Counted from the first letter of the stretch, positions 11,656 to 23,702 are shown. The stretch is DNA of 64,000 nt from Heterobasidion occidentale (GCA_039111635.1 JBCAQO010000014.1:2833897-2897896), one strand, 5' to 3'. Notes: generated by a model not told the origin, from the letters alone. Program-made: numbers and translations.

Positions 11656-11839
11656 GGTGTTTCTAGGCGGCCTTGGAGAATAAATTGAAGCATAAAGTAA
11701 TTCGGACTGTCGAAGAGACGACGAAAGAAAAGTCTATTGAGCAGCCCGGACTCTACGAGCCAAGGGCGTGGTAGCAGATCAAAAAGTCAAACTTGATCAA
11801 ACGCGACGCAATTGCGATTGCCTTTCTGTCCACCCCAAC

Positions 11840-12971
11840 ATGGCACCCGCCTCCGTCAGCCTCGTCCTCCAGGCCGTGGGCGCACTCACCCTCGCCTGTT
11901 TCCTCCTCTCTTTCTCCTCTGTTCTTCTTCGCACGTTTGTCTTGCCTGGAAGGCCTGTCCGTCTGTTTTCCCTCGTTGTTCTTCATCAACTCACACACTC
12001 TCTCTCAGTTGAAAAGGTTTGGGGCAAAGCAAGGCGCTTGGGCTGGTGGGTCCTCTTTTCATCGGTCGCCGTCCTCCTCTCACATTCAAGCAGTGGTAAC
12101 GGGTGCTTCCGATGGAATTGGTCGCGAATTCGCTCTCCAACTCGCACACGAGCGGGCTTCAATGTCTTCCTCGCTGCTCGCAATCCCGACAAACTAGCTG
12201 CCGTGGCCTCGGAAATCCGTATGTCGATGTTGCCTCATCCCATACTCTCTTGACAACTCTGCCCTTAGCGGACGTTCAGACTCGCACTTTTGCGATCGAC
12301 TTTGCGCACGCTGATGACGCTGTCTACCAAAGTCTCCACGACGCACTCGCGGAACTCGATATCGGTGTTCTGGGTGCGTTCCGTTTTCCCACTTGATGCT
12401 ACGCGCTCATTCCCTCCCAGTGAATAACGTTGGAAAGTCCCATGAGATGCCATCCGACTTCATCGATACCCCTGCCGAAGAGATTCGTGACATCCTCGCC
12501 ATCAACGTCTCCGCCACGTTGCGCGTTACCTCGCTCGTCACGCCAGGAATGGTCTCTCGCCACCGTGGATTGATCCTCAACATCGGGTCTTTCGGTGGTG
12601 CCGCCCCCGCCCCCATGCTCGCCACCTATGGCGCGTCCAAGGCGTTCTTGGCGACGTTCTCCGACGCCCTCGCGGCCGAGCTCGGGCCCAAAGGCGTCAC
12701 CGTGGTGCATTCTAACACCTATTTCGTCGTGTCATCCATGTCCAAAATTCGTCGCCCTTCGCTGCTCATCCCGCTTCCTAACGCCTACGTTCGCGCCGTC
12801 CTGCGCGGGGTCGCGCCCGGCACTCAGATTCCCTACTGGTCGCATGCTCTCCTCGGGTTTGTTATGCGGCTAGCCCCCGCGCAAGTCGTGCTGCAGTACA
12901 CCCATGCGTTGCATAAAGACATTCGTAAACGTGCTCTGAGGAAGAAGGAGAGGGAGGCCAAAAAGGCTTGA
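11840..12971 (+). CDS. IFA38: Very-long-chain 3-oxoacyl-CoA reductase (IFA38/HSD17B12 type)
   Basis: Short-chain dehydrogenase that reduces 3-ketoacyl-CoA in the ER fatty-acid elongation cycle. The start at 11840 gives a hydrophobic N-terminal anchor (LACFLLSFSSVLLRTFVL). The NADPH motif VVTGASDGIGREFALQLA sits across the first exons, then NVFLAARN, the Asn motif LVNNVGKSHEMP (across the intron at 12374-12419), ILAINVSAT, the catalytic Ser in LNIGSFGG and Tyr/Lys in YGASKAF. The C-terminus is lysine-rich and ends K-K-A, fitting ER retention. Introns are about 50-70 nt. Length and motif order fit a full, working gene. It shares a divergent promoter with RAD1. Confidence 0.9.
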
Positions 12972-13715
12972 GTACTCTAAGCGGTCATGGCTCGAAAGAG
13001 TTACAATAGACGGGTCAAACATTGATGAGACGAATTAGGATCTACTCGGGGTTTATTCATTTCTGTTGATTTGACTCCGTCGAGAGCACGGTGCCGATTT
13101 TCAATATTCGAAGCGTAGTGATCGTCTTCGGTGGATGTTCGCTTGCATTTGAGCTGTCACTCGCTCGCCTATTCGCATAGATTCGCGTTTGGCCTTCTAA
13201 GTCAAAACGGCCTTTCACAGTAATGGGCCTCGTCCATAATGAGGTGTTCTATTAATGTAATTGACGGGATCATAGACCTTGGTGCGGTACAGTTTGCACC
13301 TACTACTGTTCAGCGATACATATTTCTTGCAAGAACAAGGAGTCAGGTACACACTGCCTTCGCCTTGATCGCGCTTGAAGTGAGTCGATGACGGCGTTCA
13401 GCATGCCAGATTCTTAATAGCCGCGAGATCAGGTGAGATCTACTTGTACTCTCCGAAGCGCCTCCCCAGCCCATCAATTCCATTAACGAACACGGGATCA
13501 AATATTGATGGCAGTGGCGGTGATGTTCGAGATAATAATGAGCTCAAACACGCACGAGGGAGTATAAGGGCAGAAACAGCGTTCATCCAGGGTCGAGCTT
13601 TCTCTCGTCCACACTCGCTTTACTCTGGCTGACTGGGTCGCCATAATCTTTCCTTTTCCTTGTTTCTTATTTATCACGACACACATTCAACTTCTGCAAC
13701 CATTCTATTTCCACC
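12972..13715. other. Intergenic, 744 bp
   Basis: 3' flank of the reductase and 5' flank of the unknown gene at 13716. No coding frame of substance and no repeat seen. A pyrimidine-rich stretch 'tctttccttttccttgtttc' lies near 13650, typical of a basidiomycete transcription start region. Confidence 0.5.
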
Positions 13716-15128
13716 ATGTCCACGACCTCTTATACTATAGCGGACAGCAGCGACCTGTACTACCACCTCACTCCATCTCAACGCCTCAGGCTCATCAAAT
13801 CGACGCGCAAGCTGGGCAAAATTCTCGGGACGACCCCGCTGCTCCATCTGACACCGCCTGTACGCTCTCCACTCAGAAAGAGCAAATACCAGAACGAAGG
13901 CGTCATAGAGGAGTACGAGAATGTTTCGATGCCGGCGTCCACGACTCAAATCGGTGCGTTTTGGGGCGATGACCCGAGCGCTCGAGACGAGATGCGATCG
14001 GATCAGGTTACGAAGTCAGTTCCAGATGCGAGACAGCAGGGGCCCTTCCCCTCGTCCACGCAGTCGCACGTCACCGAACGCCCACAATCACCCACCGTGC
14101 TTGCGCTCCGCAAGTCCTCTCGCAGAGAATCTACGACAGACGGGTCACTCCGATCTACACATGATGACTCCGAACTTACTCGATCCAATCCTCGGTCGCC
14201 TACTACTCCTGGCCGATGGTCCAGACGGACTTCCTCACTCTCCTTCATCTCAACCTCCACGTTGACGTCCCCGCTGGGATTGCGCTTCCCGTCCATGTAT
14301 CAGATGTTCTCTGGAGTCTCCGACAGAGCGGCAGAGAGGACGGAGCAGAAGAAAAAGGCGAAGGAAGCGAAGACGCGGAGACGGAAGATGGAGAAGCTTA
14401 CCAGACATCTGGGCGAGAACGTGCCGCCCGAGCTTGTTTTCCATACAGATACACACCACATGCAGTCCTCCAAACGGATCTTGAGGCGCAGCCGTTCGCT
14501 ATCCAGCATGCAAATTTCGCGGTCTGGACACGAAGATGTGAGGCCACAAAACCCGCTCGAGCGCCCTCTACCACCAATACCGCGACCATCAGCAGACATG
14601 GCGCGGGCCTACCTTCCACCACAACACGTTATTCTCCCCCCTCAGAGCCGGTCATCAGATGGGCCGCAGCTTCCTACCCCACATTCCTTAGAAACCTTGG
14701 GTACGTATATACCCGCGCACGTCAAAGACGTTCCGATAGCAAATATACCAGCATCAACAACTGCTCTGGGTGCAAGAATTGCATCACGTCCAACGCACCT
14801 ACGCCCGCGTCGCGCAGCTCCTCTTCCACGATTCACATCCCTCTTCTATTCACAAGCGCGATTGGAGGCTGACTACGACGCCTGGGCTGCGGAAGAGGAA
14901 GGTCGTTTGCGGTGCCAAGGCATTGCCAATGCCAACATAGAGAGCGAGACGGAGATTGCGCCGCGGTCGGAGTCACGGCTGGCAACCCTCCTGGGAAGAG
15001 CAGGCGAGAGGGAGCGGTGGGAGCCCCCAGAGCTAGCGCATAGAAGAGAACGGAGACAAGGATGGAGTGGGGAGTGGAATGCACCGAGCGTCCAGGACGT
15101 GATAGTCAAGCTGCGCGGACTGAAGTGA
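13716..15128 (+). CDS. Unknown, largely disordered 470-aa protein
   Basis: One uninterrupted frame of 470 codons. The N-terminus reads YHLTPSQRLRLIKSTRKLGK, a compact basic helix likely to be the conserved part. The middle is rich in Ser, Pro, Thr and Arg (SPTVLALRKSSRRES, SRRTSSLSFISTSTLTSP), then a charged stretch RAAERTEQKKKAKEAKTRRR fit for a helix, then Pro-rich ERPLPPIPRPS. The C-terminus returns to order: FTSLFYSQARLEADYDAWA and PSVQDVIVKLRGLK. I do not recognise a domain. Codon use matches the neighbours and the flanks are ordinary, so I take it as a real gene; its role is unknown. Confidence 0.72.
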   Translation: MSTTSYTIADSSDLYYHLTPSQRLRLIKSTRKLGKILGTTPLLHLTPPVRSPLRKSKYQNEGVIEEYENVSMPASTTQIGAFWGDDPSARDEMRSDQVTKSVPDARQQGPFPSSTQSHVTERPQSPTVLALRKSSRRESTTDGSLRSTHDDSELTRSNPRSPTTPGRWSRRTSSLSFISTSTLTSPLGLRFPSMYQMFSGVSDRAAERTEQKKKAKEAKTRRRKMEKLTRHLGENVPPELVFHTDTHHMQSSKRILRRSRSLSSMQISRSGHEDVRPQNPLERPLPPIPRPSADMARAYLPPQHVILPPQSRSSDGPQLPTPHSLETLGTYIPAHVKDVPIANIPASTTALGARIASRPTHLRPRRAAPLPRFTSLFYSQARLEADYDAWAAEEEGRLRCQGIANANIESETEIAPRSESRLATLLGRAGERERWEPPELAHRRERRQGWSGEWNAPSVQDVIVKLRGLK

Positions 15129-15567
15129 CGCAGGGTGGACTTGAGATGAGAGACGTCTGCTAGGCATGCGATAGTGTTTAGGACTTCAGTTTTCGATGGA
15201 CTTGCAAACGGACAGCACATACCATCGACCTCTCCGTTTCTTCTGCGTCGTAAAAACGTTGTAGGCACTCGCTCTGTAATCTTCTGTTGGGATCGCTATG
15301 GAGCTGGATGAGATGCAACGAGATTTGCCGCTTGGCTGACCACCGGCAGGCTCGGCACCTGGTCCTATTCTGTGCAAGGCCGACGAACAGATTCAGGGAC
15401 CACCGTCCCTTTCCCATGACAACATCATCCCATAAATCTAAGCTACATACACGTAATCCCGGCCACCGATCTCGAAATAGGACATCCGCCAGCATCCAAA
15501 AGCCATGCAGAACCATCGAGGGGGGTGAAAGAATGGGATTGAATCATCGACATTAAATGAAAGTCTG
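15129..15567. other. Intergenic, 439 bp
   Basis: Space between two convergent genes. Short frames occur but none is conserved-looking; no repeat seen. Confidence 0.45.
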
Positions 15568-17165
15568 CTATCGTACCATCCGACCTCCAAATTCAGGGGC
15601 CTGTATATCCACGTGATCGTTGTCTTCCGTCATCAGCGACCAGCTCTGGTTTTCGTCATGTGAAGGGTCCAGTTGGGTTCTGTGCGAGTGTTCAGGGAAC
15701 GATAAGATAAACTCTCGCTTCTGAACAGGACATACCGGCTTTGACGAGCCCGTGTGAGGGTCGCCCGAACTTGCCATCTCAATTGTCTCCTGAGTGATGT
15801 AAAACTCGTGCAAGGTAGTATGATGACGTTCGTCAAACGTCGTCGTCTTGTGCTTGCTAGCGCCGGGTCCAAGGGGGCCACGTCCGTTTAGCCTGTGCAG
15901 AATTCATGTTGAAGTCAAAGAAGCCGATGCGACTATCACCCGTTTGACGTACGAGGCAAAGAGCGAATTTGAATAGACTGGGATGTTCAGATCAGCCAGT
16001 ATCTCACGGAGTCCGTGAAAGCAATGCACATACGCTTGGGGTAAAATGCAGACAACGCGATGTATAGTTCTGCAAAGCAAATAAACAACTTTGAACGCGA
16101 TTTGAAATCATTTAACGCAGCTTACCGCTATTCGGGAGTGCGATACACTTCCCTCCCGATCTCAGTGGACAAATTCAAGACTTGTAACATGAAATTACTC
16201 ACAGCGATAAGCATCACTGTTGCGACCACACTGACGCAGAGTTGTTTTTTTCAATGTCTAACGTGGTTAAGGAGACAGGGCCAACACACCTCGTGAGCAG
16301 GCCGGTTTCTGATTGGCTCAACGTCAGCAGGGCGATGGTAGTCGAGTGGTAGATCGGGCTCACCTATGGTCCACGCGATGAGCCTCACAATGAGCTGGTC
16401 GGTTCTGAGGGAGGTGAGATGTGTATGCGAATGTGGAACGTGGTGACGCACTGCTTGAACCCTGTCCGATGGGTGTAGAGGAAAAAAGAGAGCGCAGCGG
16501 TGTTGACGGTGTCGATGAAGACATCGAGTCCGATCGTTGCTATTGCTATCCACTTCCAGTGAGCAGTGAATTCTATTGGCCCAAACTTTTGTAAAGCGGT
16601 CGTGATGCCGATTGAGCCCAAGATCTCAAGAACGGAGCCGCCCCATGATATGATGCTAATGTAGTGCCACCGCGAGAGTACCCAGATTCTGTAGGCGTAA
16701 TACGCCTTTTGGAAGGATGAGATCGGACGAGTGGACAAGCCAAAAGACTCACCTGGACAAGGGCGCTGATGATGCCGTGGAAGACAATCGAGAGACTGAG
16801 GCTCCAGTCTCTTTTGGTCAGGATAGACAAGTCGCCGTAGTTGAGCACCGTCACACGATACAGGTATATCCAGAAACACAACGTATGGGCCGTCTCGAAC
16901 AGCCTGTCAGAATGACGAGTGAGTAACCTCGACGAGCGACAAGGGAAAGATACTGACACGACGAGCATGACCTTCAATGGACGAGGTCGTCAGGATAGTG
17001 GGGAAAACAACATAGGAAGAAAGGGTTTCTTACCAACCCGCGGGTCCGAGCTGGATCCTTGAAGTTGCTTTTGTAATAGATATAGATCTGGCAGCAGGTC
17101 ACCGCATAGAGGAAGGTCGATATGAGCGTCGACACTACGAGCCCGCTGAGCGAGGAATTAGGCAT
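15568..17165 (-). CDS. DUF6534-type membrane protein, copy B
   Basis: Paralogue of the gene at 1-1407, complete in this window. Start at 17165 (SGLVVSTLISTFLYAV, CQIYIYYKSNFKDPA). Then ETAHTLCFWIYLYRV, LNYGDLSILTKRDWSL, a donor after VQ, YYAYRIWVLSRWHYI, TALQKFGPIEFTAHWKW, DVFIDTVNTAALSFFLY and TDQLIVRLIAWTIG. Across further splices come TGLLTSVVATVMLIA, then KLYSNSL joining to A-S-L-N-G-R, the family's C-terminal N-S-L-x-x-x-L-N-x-R signature. The tail reads TLHEFYITQETIEM and ends at 15568 (or near 15659 if a 56-nt intron is spliced). Seven membrane helices are expected; function unknown. A TATATA box lies about 50 bp upstream. Confidence 0.82.
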
Positions 17166-18310
17166 GAGAGGGGAGGGAGGATCTTGGTTCGCGCCCCCGC
17201 GACGGGGGTGGTCTTATATATGAACGCACACACTCTGCTTGTCAGAAAAATCGATCACCCTTATTATTTCCGGTTATAACTTCTTTAGCTCTGCTCACCT
17301 TCCATGTTCGGGGAAATGCGGTTCAATCGAGGCAACAGGCACATGTATTCTGCACGGCGCCACCAAGAAGAATTGTGGCCGAATTGCTTCCTTACGAGTT
17401 TTCCAAGTGTTTTCCCCCATAAGTCAGGCTAGTTCAGGTCCTGTATTTTGCATGACCACAAGGGCGAGGCTGGGCGAGACGGGCGGACACACGGCCCAAG
17501 AAGCCTAGCGCCACCGCATTTGGAAATCACGCACACAGATCAGGAAACCTCAATTACGCACCGGATCTCGACCCGTCACGTGACTATGCCCGTCCCTTCT
17601 CCCGCCCACCGCGGCGGCTGGCCGTGCACGGAGATTCGGAGACACGACTGCGAGCATTCGCAGTGCCATCCAAGTCCTCCTTCGCCGAGCAGACAATCAA
17701 CGTTCATCCGCGACGAGTCTCGAAGCAACTCGTCGTCGTCGTCGTCGTTCCTCCTGCGATGACCGTTAGCCACAGTGCAACAGATACTAACACACACGGC
17801 CCACTCAGCGTCAGGATTGTCAACGCGCAAGTCCACGCTGCAGTCTCGGTGGGGAAGGGTCGTGAGCCTCGAGGCGCTCACGTTCCCTGGATGGTTATGT
17901 ACGTGCCAGCTCTGTGCTTGTGACATCTATTGACCTTCCATAGTAACTTGATCAGACTTTTATAAGGCTCTCCATCGCGCCCAACGTAAAGCATCGCCTT
18001 TGGAAGCCGAAAATTTACTTCGGATTCCTATATCAAGGTAGCGCTACCTCTATCTTGAGCGACCTGCGTTATTTTTTCTCTGCATGATATATCAGCTATA
18101 CTAGCGGTGCGGCAACTGATAGATAGATGCATAGGCTGTCCTCGGTTCTCATGCTCATTCCAAAAGGACCTTCCCGTTCTCACTCGGTCAGTGATATGAT
18201 GCGAAAAGAAATGAAACTCTTGACGGCGAGCGTTCGCCTCCCAAAGCGCCAGTGGGCGCAGTCGATGGCATCCCAGGCCGAAGAGCCGGACCGCAGTCTC
18301 CCACTTGACA
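15770..18310. repeat. Segmental duplication, right copy (pairs with about 1-2640)
   Basis: Same orientation and order as the left copy: DUF6534 gene, its 5' flank, and the region upstream of the next gene. At about 17890 it has the intact pre-insertion site (single GGTTATG) of the MITE seen in the left copy. This copy still leads into an intact gene start at 18396, so it is more likely to show the ancestral arrangement. Confidence 0.85.
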
Positions 18311-18395
18311 GTTTCCCATTTAAACGTTTCTTTGTGCCCACCTCGAACATCGTTCGCTCGTTTCCTCCGACAAGGGTCCTCAGCACGGCCGTTAG
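17166..18395. other. Divergent intergenic region, 1230 bp, inside the duplicated block
   Basis: Lies between the starts of DUF6534 copy B (-) and the fucosyltransferase-like gene (+). Contains the TATATA at 17215-17220 for the former. A short CGTCGT microsatellite sits near 17725-17745. Small overlapping frames on both strands here are not conserved with the left copy in coding fashion and are not called. Confidence 0.45.
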
Positions 18396-20448
18396 ATGCT
18401 GAAGGCAATCGGTCGCCTATGGTGGTCTCGCTCTGAGAGCATTCCTTATCCTGTTTCAACTCTTCCCCCTTCGACTTCTAAACGTCATCCTTTCTCCACC
18501 TATGTCCCGCGCCGACTGATTCGTTTGCTCACTGCCATCATTTTCGCCTGTGTCCTTTCATTCTTTCTCGTACGCTCCTACATCTGGCGAGAGTCGGCCT
18601 ATGTCGTATTGCTCTCACCAGATCGAGACGAGACCCTTCCGCCAAACTATCACGACTGGTATGAAAAAGAGAAATCGTTGCCGCAGCACGACATCTCCTT
18701 GCCGTATCCGCAGGGGAGAGAGGGGCATTATCTATGGATTGCCAACCACGCCACAGGTGCGCCCATCCTCTCTCAGCCTAAACATGGTCACAGTCCTTAT
18801 ATGTGAGCTCAGGCGTCGGCTGGGGAAATATCATGCAGGAGGCCCTGCTGAACGCGCATTTAGCTTATCTTTCACGAAGGATGTGAGTTTTTTAACTCAC
18901 TTGCTGCGGTCCGCAGTGCGAGCCACCCTCAATTTTCACGGCTTGGCCCGATCTTGTACTAAACGGAACCAAATTTACTGGCGGCTGCGCGCTCTAGATA
19001 TGTTTTCGACAGCTACACGTGGAGCACTGATACACAGTATTCGGATTACAACGGCCATCTAATCCCCTCTCGCATCCCACTCACGGCGCTTGTCTCCGGT
19101 GAGTTTTCCATGTCGCCCATTTTCTGCTTTCCATCTCGGTGCCGCACGGCAAACCCGGTTCGAGAAATTTCCTAGTGTGCGGAATTTGTAGAGACCGGGT
19201 TACATTTCTCGACGCATCTGCTTCGATACCAGGAGTGGTGTTAGAAAGGCGATAACTTCCCTATCGGGGTCACGAAGCCTAAAGAATTGACGCCGTCTGA
19301 TGTCGGTCCAACGTGGGGTGCAGCCCACAGGCGCTCTTTTCAAACGCTCTCATCATGACGAACCTTGTTCAGCGCTGATTGAGTTTGTTGCAGGGCCTAT
19401 GGCCGGTGCGGCCTTCGTGGAGCCTGAGACCCACCCTCCTGCAGTGATTCCTGAATTCTTCCACAAGGTCTGCCAGATAAAGACGGTCATCGACCCATCA
19501 GACATGAGGATAAAATATTTTGACGCATCGGCCATGACAACGATTAACGCATGGATCGACAAACTCGCACGGGTAGAGGACCGGTGTGTCGAGATCATGC
19601 CCAAGACAAATTCTATCTTTGAATTCTGGTAAATGACTCATTGATGCATGATCGGCTGTTATCTGACTTTATTATTATGGCACACAGGATCTTCGGCAGC
19701 TCAGCACGGATGCTCGACATCTGGCCCTCCTTTTCCAAGTCTCCCATTCTGACCCAGTTCGCATGGTCGCCGCTAGTAACGTCCGCCGTCGAAGCGAATC
19801 GTGCGGTCATACACCCATCTATTATTGACACAAGTAATAGTACGCAGGATCTTCGTGCACCCCTCCCTGGGCTCCTAGCGCTTCATATACGAAGAGGGGA
19901 TTTTGACGAGCACTGCAAACACTTCGCGAAGTGGTCATCGCGCTACAACGCGTTCAACGAGATACCATCGCTGCCTGACAAATTCGAACCCCGGAAGGCG
20001 GCGGCGCAGGGGAAAACACTCCGGAGAACTTCGAGATCTACACTAGACACTGCTTTCCCACTATCGAACAAATTGTGGGGCGTGTTGCAGATGTGCTGAA
20101 GACGCTAGAGGGACGGGATCTAAGCAGGGTATATGTGCTGACGAACGGTAAAAGGGAATGGCTGGACGAGCTCAAATCCAAGTTGGGGGAGCTGAAGCAG
20201 TGGGAGAGCGTGCACACAAGCCGAGATTTACATTTGAGTTGGGAACAGAAGTTCGTGGCCCAGGCGGTCGACATGCTCATCGCACAGCGGGCGGAGGTAT
20301 ACATAGGAAACGGGGTAAGTAACTACTCATCCAACGCAGACGTGAAACTGATGGTACTTTCGGGTCATAGTTTTCGAGCTTGACATCAAACGTCAATGTT
20401 TTGCGCCTATCTCATGGATTCAAGTCTGAGACAATTCGGTTCTGGTGA
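18396..20448 (+). CDS. Fucosyltransferase-like type II membrane protein (one frame break)
   Basis: Agaricomycete family resembling GDP-fucose O-fucosyltransferases. The start at 18396 is followed by a single membrane anchor (LIRLLTAIIFACVLSFFLV) near residue 50, then a lumenal stem with LPYPQGREGHYLWIANHATG. The splice at 18755 joins to VGWGNIMQEALLNAHLAYLS. Next come YVFDSYTWSTDTQ, an intron of about 295 nt, and GPMAGAAFVEPETHPP. The sugar-nucleotide motif LLALHIRRGDFDEHC follows, then YVLTNGKREWL, and the end FSSLTSNVNVLRLSHGFKS to IRFW (stop 20448). Between LPDKFEP and GENTPENFEIY the frame shifts by one base at a run of four C (19989-19992); five C would restore it. Likely Golgi. The unusually long third intron (about 19099-19393) contains a weak inverted repeat around 'ggttcgagaaat'. 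Confidence 0.78.
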
Positions 20449-20984
20449 GGCTGCTAAGCCCAGCTGGGTGATGCAAACTATACTATAGCGCTGTCGGCCG
20501 GGCAGGTATAGGAGGGTATAAGCATCCAATAAGTTATTCGCTGTAATGTGACCGGTTCTAAAGATCTGATGCTAATTTCGCCCGGATGCAGGACTTGAGC
20601 ATGTGTGGCGAACGTCGATGTAGTAAGATCAAGACATCGTGTGTTTAGTAGACCGCTGATGCAACGTTTACCAACGCACTAACCGGAAATCCGGGGAAAT
20701 GAGATCCTAGATTGGAAATTTATCAAAACGGAATCAAATTATCTCTGGCAGCAGCTGGCAGCGCGGCCACCACTGAACCATGACAGAATGGGACCTTCGG
20801 CAGAGCGGATCATGCTGCTCGTATAAAGTAGTTGATGGTACCACTATGGTACCCCTATAGTACAACCCTCATAATCGATTAACGCGACAATTAGTTTGCG
20901 AAGAGGTCAAGACATTCCCATTTGTCGTGTAGTACAAACAACAATCATACACTTCATCCTCTCCCGTGCCATCTTGGTTTATCT
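20449..20984. other. Intergenic, 536 bp, convergent genes
   Basis: No coding frame. A palindromic cluster 'ggtaccactatggtacc' sits near 20837-20853. Nothing else seen. Confidence 0.45.
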
Positions 20985-21786
20985 CTAAGAGACCTCGACT
21001 CGATTCAAATACGACCTGCGCGAATACCATGACCGATCGGCGCGTTTATTCGGAGGGGTGGCATTAGCGTTTCCATTTCCGTTGACACCAGCGTTGTTGA
21101 CCGCTCCAGCATTCCCGACCACTCTGTTATTGCCGACTGCGCCGTTATTCCCAACCGCTGCAGCGTTGCCAACTGCTCCATTGTTGCCGACCACATTGTT
21201 ACCCACAGCGCCGTTGTTTTGATTTCCTCCATTGTTACCTGCGTTCACGTTCGGGGGTGGAGGTACGTTCGGGTTTGCATTGTTGTTATTTGGAGGAGGT
21301 CGAGGGCGGGTACCGTCTGAGCGAATAGTTCTGGTCAAAAACCAATACAGGAAGCGCAGATCAGCCATAACGCACTATTTCGATTCCCTTGCCTACGGAT
21401 ATGGGGCGGCGGAGTAGCGGCATCCCTGGGGTGGGGGACAGGCGGAGGGGGTAGTGGAGATGAGAGCGGGGGACCTTCGATACCGCGAAAACGATAAGAG
21501 AGCATACTCGCGTATGAAACACAAGTCGATGCTCACCGGCTCTCCTCGCAACACCGTCAGATGATACAACAGATTCTTCGACTACATTATCACTGGGCGT
21601 CGTCGCGTCCTCTGCGATGTCGGCAGCATCTATGGGGATCGGAGTGACGGTGCCAATCACGACGTGGTTTAGGTCAAGATCAACGGCACGATGATCAAGG
21701 GACGAAGATGAGGGCGTCGGAGCAGCGTGCGTAAGGCCTGCTAAGAGCGCAATGGTAAAAACGATGAACCGCGTCAACGCGAACAT
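20985..21786 (-). CDS. Secreted Asn/Gly-rich low-complexity protein
   Basis: Start at 21786 gives a clear signal peptide (MFALTRFIVFTIALLAGLTH, then A-A-P). Exon 1 continues DLNHVVIGTVTPIPIDAADI and ends at a GTGAGC donor near 21538. A middle exon appears to read Pro-rich (PPLSSPLPPPPVPHP). The last exon, 20985 to about 21330, is built of NNNNANPN, NNGGNQNN and imperfect repeats of A-V-G-N-N, ending SYLNRVEVS. The splicing is inferred, because the ATG of the last frame is not needed. Repetitive Asn/Gly/Val tails on secreted proteins occur in fungal cell-wall or matrix proteins, but no family is recognised. Confidence 0.6.
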
Positions 21787-23702
21787 GTTGAAAAATTAGG
21801 GGGTAGTGTTGCGAAAGGAAAAAAAAGGCTTGAGAGAGAAGGATAGAGTGCTCGACCTGTCAAAGGCTGCAAGATAGAGAACGAGGCGGCATGGCCTTCG
21901 CATCTTATAGTGCGTCAATGCCATCACAAGGAAACGGTGGCCGTACCCGCAGTAGAATAGCGAGTATCCATGAGCGCATATCCATGAAAAGCATGTTCTA
22001 TGTGCCATGCCGACAAGCAAATCGCTGCGGAGAATCGCCATCCAACACAGGGCTTGTGGACTTGGATATGATGTATCTTAAGGACGACGTTGTAGTACCC
22101 AAGCAGAGCTAAGATCCATGGTTTGCAAACGGCGTGTGTCGAAGATATGAGGCCACGCGATGGCCGCGCAGGTTCGATATACAAGGTATTCGCATGAGCG
22201 TTAGGCAATGAAGAGCGGCGGCTTATTTTTCTGCAATTGTGCTTGGCACTACATACCAGCCAAGATAGCAGCTGCAAGGTTGTAAGAAGTTGTGAAGTCT
22301 CGAGAAGAAGCATGCCGCCACATAGCTACCTGTATTTCATTTCACGGGTAGAAACGGGGTCCAATGACTTGTGGGGAAGATATACAGAACATTTAAGACC
22401 TAGATGAGATTGACTGACGTGCTTCTTCCAGCCCTTTTGAACAAGAGCATATGGCGACAAGACCAGTGGAGCCACTTATTGCAGTTGTTGAAGAACGATT
22501 GAAGCCGTCAATGAGCGTTTCCTATCAAGGACAACCCTGATTCTGGAAACACCTGCTGTCAAGTCAACAAGAGAGGATCTGCTGCGCGAAGTGGCGAGAA
22601 CCTGGATCTCGTGAACTGCTGCAAAGCTGTCCAGCCTTAAAAATCAGCTGAAATTATGACATCGAGCATCGGGATAACGCGCTGACGGGTACGCGAGCCG
22701 ACGTTATGGAGGAATTCAAGGAGATGTCGTGCGCTCTGTAAGTTTGTTCGTCACAAAGCCGTAGTAGACGGAAAAGTGCGGCCCATTCCAAAGCCTCTGG
22801 GGTCATGGAAGTGGCAGAGATAGCAGCGGCGCCATGAAGTCATGTTCAGGGTCGGAGTTCGTAATCGGTTGTTTCTCCACATCGTCTAGCTACGACCTGA
22901 GTTCCTCTAGTGTTCCTCTGATACTTCATCTTGCTTGGCCGCCTTGAATTCAGGATTTGCATTGAAGGGCGGCACTTGACCGAGCGGCACTTATTGCATA
23001 CCCATCAACTGTCCGTACGATGTCGGTGCCGTCTCGCTGTTCATATCGAGCTACAATCTGTCGCTCTCAACAGCACGCCTCTGTCTATCCCGTACCTGAA
23101 TCACGATTTCACTGCTGGACTGGTCCGCGCACTCGTCGTTCCCAACCGTGTCTGCCTGTGCGGAGCTTTCTGGTCGAAGCCGTTGACAGCTTCCTCCGCA
23201 CCGCAGCGCCAAGCGGGTCTCTTTCTGGGGCTGAGGCTGTGAAGGCGCGGCGATCCTGACTTGTACTTGCTGCGGGAGTCCAGGCGCGACCCCGATGAAA
23301 CCACGTATGTAGCTTTCACTAGAAATTCAACCCTCAGTCGAATGTCTTTGGATTTGTGGCCCCTCTTTGACCATAGAGACTCTGAGGCGACCGAGCAGAG
23401 AAACGAGTCGAATCAGTGAGAGGTGCTCGAACTTGAAGAGGCTTCAAGGCATCACGCCGTGCCCCCATATTGCGCAGTCCTTTCCTGCGTCAGGTACGTC
23501 TGGACTCCGGGCTAACTATACATTTAGCAGGCATGGCGGGATCCCGACATTTGCTGCTGCGCATGCCCGCGCCCGCCAGGAGGCGCGGCTATAAAGCGCA
23601 GGCGTTCCGACCTTTCCACTTCAACATCTGCCTGCGTGCCCGACCACACTCTTTGCCTTTGGCGCCGTCCTTCTTTTTGACTCCCTCGACTTTATCGGTA
23701 TC
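21787..23702. other. Intergenic, 1.9 kb between divergent secreted-protein genes
   Basis: Scanned on both strands; only short unsupported frames. A C/T-rich stretch near 23630-23690 and the TATA box at 23590 belong to the next gene. No tandem repeat or inverted repeat of note. Confidence 0.45.
23590..23595 (+). promoter_or_regulatory. TATA box of the RlpA-like gene
   Basis: TATAAA in a GC-rich setting (gcggcTATAAAgcgc), 108 bp before the ATG at 23703, followed by a pyrimidine-rich stretch where transcription would start. Confidence 0.55.

Noticed and set aside
16385..16879. Single 164-codon frame as a separate gene within DUF6534 copy B
   Set aside because: It is one exon plus read-through of two introns; the TDQLIVRL exon lies in another frame after splicing.
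19300..19393. Extra coding segment before GPMAG in the fucosyltransferase-like gene
   Set aside because: The LVSG-GPMAG junction fits the family when 19099-19393 is removed as intron; the extra frame breaks that motif.
22931..23319. Short overlapping frames upstream of the RlpA-like gene
   Set aside because: No splice-compatible partners, no family resemblance, both strands equally open.
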